From Scatomonas sp963661545 (lineage in GTDB: Bacteria; Bacillota; Clostridia; Lachnospirales; Lachnospiraceae), in NCBI GenBank assembly GCA_963661545.1, contig CAVLCU010000056.1:1-15501 (forward strand): a stretch of 15,501 nucleotides of DNA, given 5' to 3'. Position 1 is the stretch's first letter, and each line of letters opens with the position of its first letter. Below the pieces are notes generated by a model that worked only from the letters and a program-made list of their open reading frames with translations, had not been told where the DNA came from and searched no databases. Shown piece after piece: positions 1-7,047 of the stretch. The translations under genes and the position numbers were made by a program.

Positions 1-809
1 GGCCTATACTGGCTTTACTGCCATGGCCCAGGAGGATGGAACCACAAGTTATACCATTCCCGGAGCAGATATTACCGGTGAGATTGTCATTCACAGCAAC
101 AAGAAGGCCAGACCGCTGGAGACCTATTCCGTGACCTTCACGGGAAGCGGAGCCGGAGATGCCCTGGGGGAGAACTCTGTCCTGGAGAAATCCCCCTACA
201 GCTTCACTCTGAACAAGGCGGACAATTATGACTATGTCGTCACCGCCAGCATGGGAGGAGAGCCCCTGGCTCTGACGGAGGGGGACAACAACAGCTACAG
301 CATTGCCCAGGTATCCGGGGATCTGGTCATTACCATTGAGAAGACTTATATTCTGAGCCTGGAGGTTGCCATTTCAGAATATGTGCAGATGGATGACAAG
401 ACCGTCTTCCTGGTGACGGCGACAGGAATTCCTGAGGCTGACAAAACCTTTGCCTATGGAGAGAATGTCATGTACCGGACCACCGCCTACGGCGAGAATG
501 TCTACAGCTGGCTGACCATCGTGGACAAGGGAGAGACATTGACGGCGGATATGGCCAGGGCGCATATCACCCAGGCCAGTGCCGCTGCCGAGGAAGTGTC
601 CCAGTCCTACGATGTCAATGAGACCGGTCGGGTGGATGTAAACGATGCCCAGCTGACCTATAACATCTATAGNNNNNNNNNNCATCTATAGCGGCCTCTA
701 TGGCGATTTTGAGAAGGTATCTGTCCGGAAGTTCCTCCGGGCGGACGTGGACAGGAATAAGATGGTCAATGTAGCAGATGCGGTTGCTATCATCGCAAAT
801 AGCTTGTAA
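1..809 (+). CDS. Secreted dockerin-domain protein, 3' end only, interrupted by scaffold gap
   Basis: The reading frame is open from the left edge of the window (first full codon at base 2), so the real start lies upstream; the ATG at 23 is internal. The visible part is a beta-rich, acidic, Thr/Ser/Gly-rich extracellular-type sequence followed by a dockerin-like C-terminus. The first calcium-loop repeat is YDVNETGRVDVNDA, just before the N gap. If the 10 Ns and one copy of the 9 duplicated bases around them are removed, the frame continues through a second loop, DVDRNKMVNVADA, and ends IIANSL with a TAA at 807-809. Two such loops are the hallmark of type I dockerins, which dock secreted enzymes or adhesins onto cohesin scaffolds. 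No catalytic domain is visible in this fragment. The dockerin call is fairly sure; the function of the whole protein is unknown. Confidence 0.8.
673..682. other. 10-N scaffold gap flanked by an identical 9-base overlap
   Basis: Ten Ns at 673-682. The bases just before (664-672) and just after (683-691) are the same 9-mer, CATCTATAG. This is what a scaffolder leaves when two contigs really overlap. Taking out 19 bases restores one continuous dockerin reading frame, so little or no sequence is probably missing. Confidence 0.85.
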
Positions 810-819
810 GCTTAGAGGA

Positions 820-838
820 CTGCTGACTCAGTCAGCAG
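820..838 (+). other. Short stem-loop just after the dockerin stop codon
   Basis: A perfect 8-bp inverted repeat, CTGCTGAC / GTCAGCAG, with a TCA loop, starts 10 bases past the stop. It has no T-run behind it, so it may protect the transcript 3' end or act with the next hairpin rather than terminate alone. Confidence 0.4.
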
Positions 839-887
839 CCCCAGAACTTCAAAAGCAGCATGTTTCTCCATAAAGCATGCGGGAATA

Positions 888-924
888 GAAGGCAGCAGGA
901 TATGAGATGTCCTGCTGCTTTCTT
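888..924 (+). terminator. Probable Rho-independent terminator of the dockerin gene
   Basis: A 9-bp stem GCAGCAGGA (892-900) / TCCTGCTGC (910-918) with a 9-base loop is followed by TTTCTTT. It lies between the dockerin stop and the MATE promoter, where a terminator is expected. Confidence 0.6.
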
Positions 925-946
925 TCGCCCAGAGGGTGTTTGGCTC

Positions 947-975
947 TTGTTTTTTCCTGTATGCGGTGGTAGTAT
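947..975 (+). promoter_or_regulatory. Candidate sigma-A promoter for the MATE gene
   Basis: TTGTTT (947-952) and TAGTAT (970-975) are separated by 17 bases. This would start transcription near 982, shortly before the ribosome site at 993-1000. It follows directly after the terminator hairpin. Confidence 0.5.
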
Positions 976-1009
976 CTGCCTTAGAAAATGAGAAGGGGAG
1001 CGATGGAAG

Positions 1010-2356
1010 ATGGAGAGGCATTTGATGACAGAGGGCAGCATAGTCAGGAAGATTTTGCTGTTTGCCCTTCCTCTGATTCTGGGGAACCTGCTGCAGCAGC
1101 TCTATAATACGGTAGATTCCATCATTGTAGGCCATTATGTGGGCAGCAATGCCCTGGCTGCGGTGGGGGCAGGAACCCCCCTTATCAATCTCCTGATTTC
1201 CTTTGGCCAGGGGGCGGCTACGGGAGCCGGGGTTGTGGTTTCCCAATATATAGGAGCCGGGAACCGAAAAGGGGTGAGGGAGGCGGTCCATACCTCTTTG
1301 GCTATAGCGATCCTGCTGGGTCTGCTGTTGAGCCTGGTGGGCATGATTTTCTGTCCCTGGCTGCTGCGCTGGATGAATACTCCTTCCGAGGTTATGGGGG
1401 ATTCCCTGGAATATCTGCGCATCTATTTTGCCGGTGTATTCTTTAATATCTTCTATAATATGGCTTCCGGCATCGTGAATGCTGCGGGAAATTCCTTACA
1501 TCCCCTCCTCTATCTGGGGGCGGCTGCCGTGACCAATATTTTCCTGGATCTTTTCCTGATTCGAGGGCTGGGGATGGGGGTGGCCGGGGCGGCCATCGCC
1601 ACGGATGTCAGCCAGATCCTGTCCAGCCTCCTGATTCTGATCTATCTTTTGCGGGTGCAGGAGGCCTATCAGGTTCGCTTGAGAGAGATCAGGATCCGAA
1701 GGAAGATGGCAGGGCGTATCCTTCAGGTAGGTCTGCCGGCCGGGATCCAGAATACGGTTATTTCCTTTTCCAATGTACTGGTGCAATCCAGTGTCAATAC
1801 CTTCGGAGCTGTGACCATGGCAGGCTTTGGGGTCTATCTGAAGGTGGATGGATTCAATATTTTGCCCGTTCTTAGTCTCAGCCTGGCGGCCACTACCTTT
1901 GTGGGACAGAACTATGGCGCCGGACAGAGGGAGCGGGTGAAGAGGGGAATGTGGGTTACCATAGTGATGAGCGTCATCTATACGGTGGTTTTAGGCCTGG
2001 TTCTGCTGCGGTTTGCGGATCCGGTGATTGGCCTCTTTACCGGGGATAGGGAGGTGGTGGCCGCCGGGAAGGTGGTTTTACACTACTTTTGTCCCTTCTA
2101 TTTCCTGCTGGGGCTGCTGTATTCCCTGGCCGGAACGGTGCGAGGTACCGGCAAGACGGTTCCCCCCATGGTCATCCTGCTGGTGGCCATGTGCCTCTTC
2201 CGCATTTTCTGGATCCAGACCCTGGTTCCCCGCCTGGGGGATGTCAGGGGGGTCTATCTGCTCTATCCCATCTCCTGGTCCATTGGCCTGGCTCTCATGG
2301 CCCTTTATACCTGGAGGGGCAAATGGCTGCCCCGGGATCCGGACACAAAAAGATGA
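1010..2356 (+). CDS. MATE family multidrug/cation efflux protein
   Basis: The protein (448 aa) is an inner-membrane antiporter of the MATE family, which exports cationic drugs or metabolites in exchange for Na+ or H+. The N-terminus shows the family's opening pattern (MTEGSIVRKILLFALPLILG, then QLYNTVDSIIVGHYVG), and about twelve hydrophobic segments follow in two halves. The second half has the matching PAGIQNTVISFSNV and FVGQNYGAGQ motifs. The length is normal for the family. The ATG at 1010 is preceded by AAGGGGAG with 9-base spacing; an ATG at 1025 is a possible alternative, and the ATG at 1003 is out of frame. It appears to be a single-gene unit with its own promoter. The substrate cannot be read from the sequence. 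Confidence 0.93.
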   Translation: MERHLMTEGSIVRKILLFALPLILGNLLQQLYNTVDSIIVGHYVGSNALAAVGAGTPLINLLISFGQGAATGAGVVVSQYIGAGNRKGVREAVHTSLAIAILLGLLLSLVGMIFCPWLLRWMNTPSEVMGDSLEYLRIYFAGVFFNIFYNMASGIVNAAGNSLHPLLYLGAAAVTNIFLDLFLIRGLGMGVAGAAIATDVSQILSSLLILIYLLRVQEAYQVRLREIRIRRKMAGRILQVGLPAGIQNTVISFSNVLVQSSVNTFGAVTMAGFGVYLKVDGFNILPVLSLSLAATTFVGQNYGAGQRERVKRGMWVTIVMSVIYTVVLGLVLLRFADPVIGLFTGDREVVAAGKVVLHYFCPFYFLLGLLYSLAGTVRGTGKTVPPMVILLVAMCLFRIFWIQTLVPRLGDVRGVYLLYPISWSIGLALMALYTWRGKWLPRDPDTKR

Positions 2357-2373
2357 TACTTCACGATTTGTTT

Positions 2374-2424
2374 ACATTTAAATGTCGCTTACGGCTTGCA
2401 AGGAAGAGGGAAGTGTGTTAGTAT
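2374..2424 (+). promoter_or_regulatory. Promoter of the NlpC/P60 gene with upstream palindrome
   Basis: TTGCAA (2396-2401) and TAGTAT (2419-2424) lie 17 bases apart, about 80 bases before the start codon. A perfect 12-base palindrome, ACATTTAAATGT (2374-2385), sits 10 bases upstream of the -35 box, where an activator or other regulator could bind. Peptidoglycan hydrolases of this kind are often WalR-controlled, but I do not see a clean WalR direct repeat. Confidence 0.5.
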
Positions 2425-2503
2425 GTAGAAAGATTGAAAAAAGTATTTCATAATTATTACAGATGACAGGTTAGATGTGACAAAAGATATAGGAGAATGA
2501 TAG

Positions 2504-3862
2504 ATGAAGGGAAAGAAAGTTCTCGCATTGGGATTAGCTGTTTTGATGACAAGCTCGCAGATGCTGGCGGTTCATGCAGACGAGATACAGGATGTGCAGA
2601 AGAAGCAGCAGACGACAGAGAGTGCACTGAATCAGATCAACGCATCCATTAATACCCTGGAGAATCAGAAGGAACAGGTGACCGGGGAGATTGATACGCT
2701 GGACGGACAGCTGGTTGTCACCATTGCTTCTGTGAATTCCCTGACGGATCAAATCAGTGAGAAGGAGACTCAGCTGGCGGAGACAGCAGAGAATCTGCAG
2801 GTGGCAGAGGCGGATAAGCAAGAGCAGTATGAGGCCATGAAGAAGCGGATCCAATACCTCTATGAGAAGGGGGGCAATGCCGGGTGGGCCACCATCCTGC
2901 TGGAGGAGAAGAATATTACAGAGCTTCTGAATCAGGCGGAATATACCCAGAAGATGTATGAATATGACAGGAATTGTCTGGAGAAGTATGCGGAGGTGGT
3001 GACCCAGGTCAGCAACCTTCAGACCCAGCTCCAGGATGAGAAGTCCGAGATGGAGTCCATGAAGTCCGAGCAGGAAGCCCAGAAGGTTTCCCTGGAAGGA
3101 CTGCTGGAGGAGAAGAAAGCAACCTCAGCAGATTATGATGCCCAGCTTGTGGTGGTGAATGCCAAGGCTAGCGAGTATCAGAAGCTGATTGAGCAATACA
3201 ATCAGGAGATCCAGCGCCTGGTGGCTGAGCAGGAGAAGCAGCGTCAGGAAGCCGAAGCGGCAGCAGCGGCAGCGGCGGCAGCCGAGGCAGAGAAGCAGCA
3301 GCAGGCAGCGGCAGCGGCGGCAGCAGCTGAGACGGCCAGACAGCAGGCAGCAGCGGCAGCAGCTGAGGCAGCCAGACAGCAGGCGGAAGCCAACAGCAGC
3401 AACAATGGAAGCAGTGGCAATAGCGGAAACAGCGGCAATAGCGGCAATACGGATAATGGCGGTTCCAGCTCCGATTCCGGGAACAGCGGCGGCGGTTCCA
3501 GCACCAATACCGGAAGTGCAACCGGACAGGCTATTGTGGATTATGCCCTGCAATTCGTTGGCAATCCCTATGTCTGGGGTGGCAACAGTCTGACCAACGG
3601 AACCGATTGTTCCGGCTTTATCCATCTGATCTATGCGCATTTTGGCTATAGTGTATCCAGATCCTCCTATGCTTTGAGAGGGGATGGCTATGCAGTCTCT
3701 TATGCAGAGGCACAGCCCGGAGATATCATCTGCTATGATGGTCATGTGGCTCTCTATATGGGCAATGGAATGATTGTTCATGCCAGCGATGAGAGATCCG
3801 GCATCAAGATCAGCTACGATGCAGCTTATAGAACTATCCTTACCGTCAGAAGAATTGTCTGA
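2504..3862 (+). CDS. Secreted NlpC/P60 peptidoglycan endopeptidase with coiled coil (PcsB-like layout)
   Basis: This 452-aa exported wall hydrolase most likely cuts stem peptides in peptidoglycan during growth or cell separation. Residues 1-25 are a signal peptide, with likely cleavage after VHA. Residues 27-240 are heptad-like and rich in Gln, Glu and Lys, as in the coiled coil of PcsB/CwlO-type proteins, which usually keeps the enzyme inactive until an FtsEX complex engages it. Residues 244-296 are runs of Ala with Glu/Gln, and 297-340 are a Gly/Ser/Asn linker. The NlpC/P60 domain occupies about 341-452, with catalytic Cys369 (TDCSGF), His414 (GHVALYMGNG) and a third polar residue, His426 (IVHAS). 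The start has AGGAG at 2491-2495 with 8-base spacing. It is a single-gene unit with a promoter and a terminator. The Ala linker is coded by GCA/GCG runs that could slip. Confidence 0.93.
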   Translation: MKGKKVLALGLAVLMTSSQMLAVHADEIQDVQKKQQTTESALNQINASINTLENQKEQVTGEIDTLDGQLVVTIASVNSLTDQISEKETQLAETAENLQVAEADKQEQYEAMKKRIQYLYEKGGNAGWATILLEEKNITELLNQAEYTQKMYEYDRNCLEKYAEVVTQVSNLQTQLQDEKSEMESMKSEQEAQKVSLEGLLEEKKATSADYDAQLVVVNAKASEYQKLIEQYNQEIQRLVAEQEKQRQEAEAAAAAAAAAEAEKQQQAAAAAAAAETARQQAAAAAAEAARQQAEANSSNNGSSGNSGNSGNSGNTDNGGSSSDSGNSGGGSSTNTGSATGQAIVDYALQFVGNPYVWGGNSLTNGTDCSGFIHLIYAHFGYSVSRSSYALRGDGYAVSYAEAQPGDIICYDGHVALYMGNGMIVHASDERSGIKISYDAAYRTILTVRRIV

Positions 3863-3938
3863 CAGGAAGCTGGTGGTAAGCAGGAAGCGTGGAATAGGGA
3901 AGGCTTCGTGAACCCTTGAGCCAATAGAAGAGATTCGG

Positions 3939-3970
3939 GCCCTGTGCGAGAGCGTACAGGGCTCCTTTGT
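3939..3970 (+). terminator. Terminator hairpin after the NlpC/P60 gene
   Basis: GCCCTGTGCG (3939-3948) pairs with CGTACAGGGC (3953-3962), with one G-T pair, closing an AGAG tetraloop. It is followed by TCCTTTGT. The T-run is weak, but the stem is strong and lies between two same-strand genes. Confidence 0.6.
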
Positions 3971-3995
3971 CGGAAGGAGTAACCGGCTATCCTGA

Positions 3996-4018
3996 CGCCT
4001 CAGGCGATGAGATAGAAT
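3996..4018 (+). promoter_or_regulatory. Weak candidate promoter/operator of the second dockerin gene
   Basis: A TAGAAT -10-like box (4013-4018) lies about 28 bases before the start codon. I see no good -35 box. A small palindrome CGCCT-C-AGGCG (3996-4006) sits where a -35 region or an operator would be. Confidence 0.25.
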
Positions 4019-4045
4019 ACTTACAAGAACAAGGAGGCTTCAAGA

Positions 4046-5287
4046 ATGAAGAACAGGAAGAAAGGTTTGCTCTCCTGGCTGCTGATGGCATTGATGATAC
4101 TGGGAATGGTACCGGCCAGTGCCTTTGCTGCAGAGGGTGAGGGCGCAGGACAGAATGCAGCGGCTGTTGTGAATGAGACAGAGACCCAGGAGGAGACAGT
4201 TCCCTCGGCGACGGTCTATTTCTCCATTTCCCATGACGATGAGTTTGTGGTAGGGAGGGGCAGCGGTACGGTCATGGCCTTGCAGAAGGTGAAGGTTCCC
4301 TACTTTGATCTGGCTTTGTATGGACTGTCAGACTTTTACTTTAGCTCAGAGGAATACGGAGATGACGGCGACGGCAAGCCCGGCAGCGACCTGGATTCCG
4401 GAACGGCAGAGGCCGCTTATGGGAAGATTACCATGCTGCACCTCTTTCTCTATGCCACGGAGGTCTATTATTGCGGGATTTCCCCCTCAGAGGCCGGACA
4501 GGGTTATCTCTATAAAGAGAATTTGATGGGAACAGATACCTTCAACTGCAGTGGGTCGGTAGGTTCCATGTTTTTCTATAATTTCTGGGGCATGGATCTG
4601 AACCTGAACTATTATCTCAACCATCAATATCCCCTGGCTTCCGCCGGGTGGGGATCTACCGCAGACCAGATTCTTCTGAAGGACGGGGATGTGGTGACTC
4701 TGGGTCACTTCTCCAGCTGGAGCTTTTTCAATGATCCCACCAGTGTATTCAACTACATTCAGGTAGGCAATGACAATGTTGCCACCACAGTGACGCAGGG
4801 TGAGACGCTGGATCTGTCCCTTATGCGGGCAGGTGCAGACTTCAGCGGCAATTATGATACCGCCCATACCCCGGTAACCTCCCAGCCGATGGTTTATTAT
4901 GCTCCGGCGGATGACGTGGCCAGCGGAAATGTTACCACCTGGACGGCTCTTGGTCAGGCAGATGCGGAGGGAAAGCTGAGCATGGATACATCCAAGCTGG
5001 CCTGCGGAGAGTATGTTTTTGCCCTGGCCGGTCAGTATGGCTCGGTTGTAACAGATGACATCTGTTCCACCCCGGGAGCCATCCGGGTAACGGTAGCCGA
5101 GAAATCTCAGGTTCTTTTGGGAGATTTGAATGGTGATGGTCAGATTACCAATGCGGACGTGGCTCTCTTGCTAAGCAGCATCACCTCCGGAGAAGAGGTC
5201 AGCCTGGAGCTGGGAGATCTGAATGGTGACGGTCAGGTGACCAATGCGGATGTTGCCCAACTTCTGGCTCAGGTAACTGCCGGTTGA
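4046..5287 (+). CDS. Secreted dockerin protein with an uncharacterised DUF4430-like domain
   Basis: The 413-aa protein begins with a basic N-terminus and a hydrophobic core ending ASAFA, a signal peptide cut near residue 28 or 29. An acidic spacer follows, then a domain rich in aromatics (about 55-240). Its second half (about 129-225: TMLHLFLYATEV, GYLYKENL, then LLKDGDVVTLGHF) resembles the DUF4430/transcobalamin-like beta-grasp layout; this is pattern recall, not a search result. The C-terminus (about 357-413) has two near-identical calcium loops, GDLNGDGQITNADV and GDLNGDGQVTNADV, so it is a type I dockerin. No catalytic residues are recognised. AAGGAGG sits 8 bases before the ATG. The protein probably attaches to a surface cohesin coded elsewhere and may bind a ligand or sugar. 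It shares dockerin architecture with the gene at the left edge. Confidence 0.85.
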   Translation: MKNRKKGLLSWLLMALMILGMVPASAFAAEGEGAGQNAAAVVNETETQEETVPSATVYFSISHDDEFVVGRGSGTVMALQKVKVPYFDLALYGLSDFYFSSEEYGDDGDGKPGSDLDSGTAEAAYGKITMLHLFLYATEVYYCGISPSEAGQGYLYKENLMGTDTFNCSGSVGSMFFYNFWGMDLNLNYYLNHQYPLASAGWGSTADQILLKDGDVVTLGHFSSWSFFNDPTSVFNYIQVGNDNVATTVTQGETLDLSLMRAGADFSGNYDTAHTPVTSQPMVYYAPADDVASGNVTTWTALGQADAEGKLSMDTSKLACGEYVFALAGQYGSVVTDDICSTPGAIRVTVAEKSQVLLGDLNGDGQITNADVALLLSSITSGEEVSLELGDLNGDGQVTNADVAQLLAQVTAG

Positions 5288-5323
5288 GACAATGAGAATG
5301 GAAGAAAATAGCTAACGGATGAG

Positions 5324-5360
5324 AAAGAGCCCCGGATTCTGTCGGAATCCGGGGCTCTTT
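5324..5360. terminator. Strong bidirectional terminator between dockerin gene and fucO
   Basis: A perfect 16-bp stem, AAAGAGCCCCGGATTC (5324-5339) / GAATCCGGGGCTCTTT (5345-5360), closes a 5-base loop. It has T-rich ends on both strands, so it can end transcription from the plus-strand dockerin gene and from the converging minus-strand dehydrogenase. Confidence 0.9.
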
Positions 5361-5407
5361 GCGGGGGGTGTCAGCCACCCACAGCTTGTGTCAGCCGCCA
5401 GGGATTT

Positions 5408-6556
5408 TTATAGCATGACTTTGCGGAAGAGATTTTTCAGGTCTTCCACACTGGCATCCTTGGGATTGCCTGGGGCGCAGGCATCGGCATGGGCGGATTC
5501 GGCCAGGAAGTCCAGGTCTTCCTCTTTTAGGGCTTCCAGCTTGGTGGGAATTCCCACATCGGTGGATAGGTTTCGTACCGCCTCAACGGCTGCGGTTCGG
5601 TATTCTTCCAGGGACATGGCATCAACGTCTTCTACTCCCATGGCCCTGGCAATTTCTTTATATTTCTCACCGGTAGCCTCGGCATTGTATTCCATGACAA
5701 TGGGAAGCATCATGGCACAGGCTACTCCGTGGGGGGTGTCATAGACGGCTCCCAGGGTATGTGCCATGGAATGGGCGATTCCCAGACCTACGTTGGAGAA
5801 GCCCATACCGGCAATATACTGACCCAGGGCCATGCCCTCCCGGCCTTCCTTTTCGTTAGCTACCGCACTGCGGAGGGATTTGGCAATCAGCTCAATGGCC
5901 TTCAGGTGGAACATGTCAGTCATTTCCCAGGCGGCCTTGGTGGTATATCCCTCGATGGCATGGGTTAGGGCGTCCATACCGGTGGAGGCGGTTAAGCCCT
6001 TGGGCATGGAAGACATCATATCCGGATCGATAACAGCGATGATTGGCATATCATGGGGATCTACGCATACAAACTTTCTCTTCTTTTCCACATCGGTGAT
6101 GACATAATTGATGGTCACCTCAGCTGCAGTTCCGGCTGTGGTGGGAACAGCAATGATGGGGACACAGGGATTCTTTGTGGGAGCTGTGCCTTCCAGGCTT
6201 CTTACATCTTCATATTCCGGGTTGGCGATGATGATGCCGATGGCTTTGGAAGTATCCATAGAAGAACCGCCGCCGATGGCGATGATATAATCGGCCTGTG
6301 CCTGCCTGAAGGCCTCCACTCCCTGCTGCACATTCTCAATGGTGGGGTTGGGTTTGATCTCGGAATACAATTCATAAGCCAGACCGGCCTCCTCCAGAAG
6401 CTTGGTTACCTTAGCCGTTACCTGGAACTTGATCAGGTCAGGATCCGAACATACCAGAGCCTTCTGGTATCCCCGGATTTTGACCTCGTTTACAATCTCT
6501 GCGATGGCACCTGCACCGTGAAAGGATGTCTGATTTAAATTGATTCTGTTCGCCAT
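5408..6556 (-). CDS. fucO: Lactaldehyde reductase / L-1,2-propanediol oxidoreductase (iron-dependent alcohol dehydrogenase)
   Basis: The enzyme reduces L-lactaldehyde to L-1,2-propanediol with NADH, the disposal step for the three-carbon aldehyde from fucose or rhamnose breakdown. The length of 382 aa matches E. coli FucO, as do long stretches recalled from that protein: MANR.NLN at the start, RGYQKAL, ADYIIAIGGGSSMDTSKAIG, AGTAAEVTINYVITD, RKFVCVDPHD and MALGQYIAGMGFSNVGLG. The nucleotide-binding GGGS motif is at 95-98. The metal ligands are Asp195, His199, His262 and His276, all present. AAGGAGG lies 8 bases before the ATG on the minus strand. No other fucose or rhamnose genes are in the window, so it stands alone with its own terminator. 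A general alcohol dehydrogenase role cannot be ruled out. Confidence 0.92.
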   Translation of the reverse strand: MANRINLNQTSFHGAGAIAEIVNEVKIRGYQKALVCSDPDLIKFQVTAKVTKLLEEAGLAYELYSEIKPNPTIENVQQGVEAFRQAQADYIIAIGGGSSMDTSKAIGIIIANPEYEDVRSLEGTAPTKNPCVPIIAVPTTAGTAAEVTINYVITDVEKKRKFVCVDPHDMPIIAVIDPDMMSSMPKGLTASTGMDALTHAIEGYTTKAAWEMTDMFHLKAIELIAKSLRSAVANEKEGREGMALGQYIAGMGFSNVGLGIAHSMAHTLGAVYDTPHGVACAMMLPIVMEYNAEATGEKYKEIARAMGVEDVDAMSLEEYRTAAVEAVRNLSTDVGIPTKLEALKEEDLDFLAESAHADACAPGNPKDASVEDLKNLFRKVML

Positions 6557-6760
6557 GTTGTTCCTCCTTCGAAGTGTATGTGATGGGTTATCCTTTACCT
6601 CCCTCTTATTTTATCCGCAAAGAAGGGAAAAGAAAAGAGAAATTCCCACTCATTTCTTATAAAAATCCGACAATGCTTCCCGATTCCACCTCCCCAATAG
6701 ATTCCATTTCGTGGGGGAAAAACAGCCTGCAGCAGGGGAGATGAAAAGTTCCGGAAGGCG
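6557..6760. other. Intergenic upstream region of fucO
   Basis: This part of the 490-base interval lies between fucO (minus) and the promoter of the methyltransferase operon (plus). The fucO ribosome site is at its left end. On the minus strand a TAAAAT box (around 6610-6620) could be a -10 element, but I see no matching -35, so no promoter is called. No open frame looks real here. Confidence 0.4.
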
Positions 6761-6789
6761 TTGAGAAGGGGCAGGGTAGATGGTATAAT
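6761..6789 (+). promoter_or_regulatory. Near-consensus extended -10 promoter for the methyltransferase-hslO-nadE operon
   Basis: TTGAGA (6761-6766), a 17-base spacer, then TATAAT (6784-6789) with an upstream TGG that makes an extended -10. This is the best promoter in the window and places the RNA start near 6796, leaving a leader of about 250 bases before the first gene. Confidence 0.8.
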
Positions 6790-6799
6790 TACTAAGAAA

Positions 6800-6988
6800 G
6801 CCCCGACAAGCAGCCGGGCTGAGGGCAAGCTTGCTTGCGCCGAAGCACGGATATTTGTCGGGCAAGCCCGTATCCGCAAGTAGGACGATAGTCCGGATTG
6901 CGGATACGGGCGGCAGCTGCGAGAGCGCGTAGCGCGGAGCAGCTGGCTTTCATAGGTGGCGGGGGACGGGCGGCGTCAGCCGCCCCGG
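6800..6988 (+). ncRNA. Highly structured leader RNA or palindromic repeat element of unknown class
   Basis: Four hairpins follow the predicted transcription start. A: CCCGACAA (6802-6809) / TTGTCGGG (6855-6862), enclosing smaller stems. B: a perfect 14-bp stem, 6866-6879 / 6898-6911, with a GTA/GGA internal loop and an inner stem GGAC-GATA-GTCC. C: CAGCTGC (6914-6920) / GCAGCTG (6939-6945), with a GAGA/GGA internal loop and an inner stem GCGC-GTA-GCGC. D: GGGCGGC-GTCA-GCCGCCC (6968-6985). B and C share one design: outer stem, purine-rich internal loop ending GGA, 4-bp inner stem, small loop. No known riboswitch signature was recognised. It could be a cis-regulatory RNA or a REP-like dispersed palindrome that landed in the leader. 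Confidence 0.55.
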
Positions 6989-7047
6989 ACGTTGGGTTAC
7001 CGTGTCAAAAAATCGGACAAGAGGAAGGGAGAGTAATAGGCAGGAAC

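Noticed and set aside
3125..3781. Long minus-strand and alternative-frame open frames across the Ala-rich linker
   Set aside because: Produced by GCA/GCG repeat composition inside the NlpC/P60 gene.
5368..5400. Direct repeat GTGTCAGCC twice near the shared terminator
   Set aside because: Too short and without context to call a regulatory site; it may be chance.
6595..6879. Small minus-strand open frame upstream of fucO
   Set aside because: It overlaps the opposite promoter and hairpins, has no ribosome site, and its composition is not protein-like.
6800..6985. CRISPR array or tRNA in the palindromic interval
   Set aside because: The hairpins differ in sequence and spacing, there are no repeat-spacer units, and no tRNA T-loop or CCA-type ends are seen.
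6898..7047. 50-codon N-terminal extension of the methyltransferase
   Set aside because: Ala/Arg/Gly-rich translation of the leader hairpins. The family start begins at the ATG at 7048.
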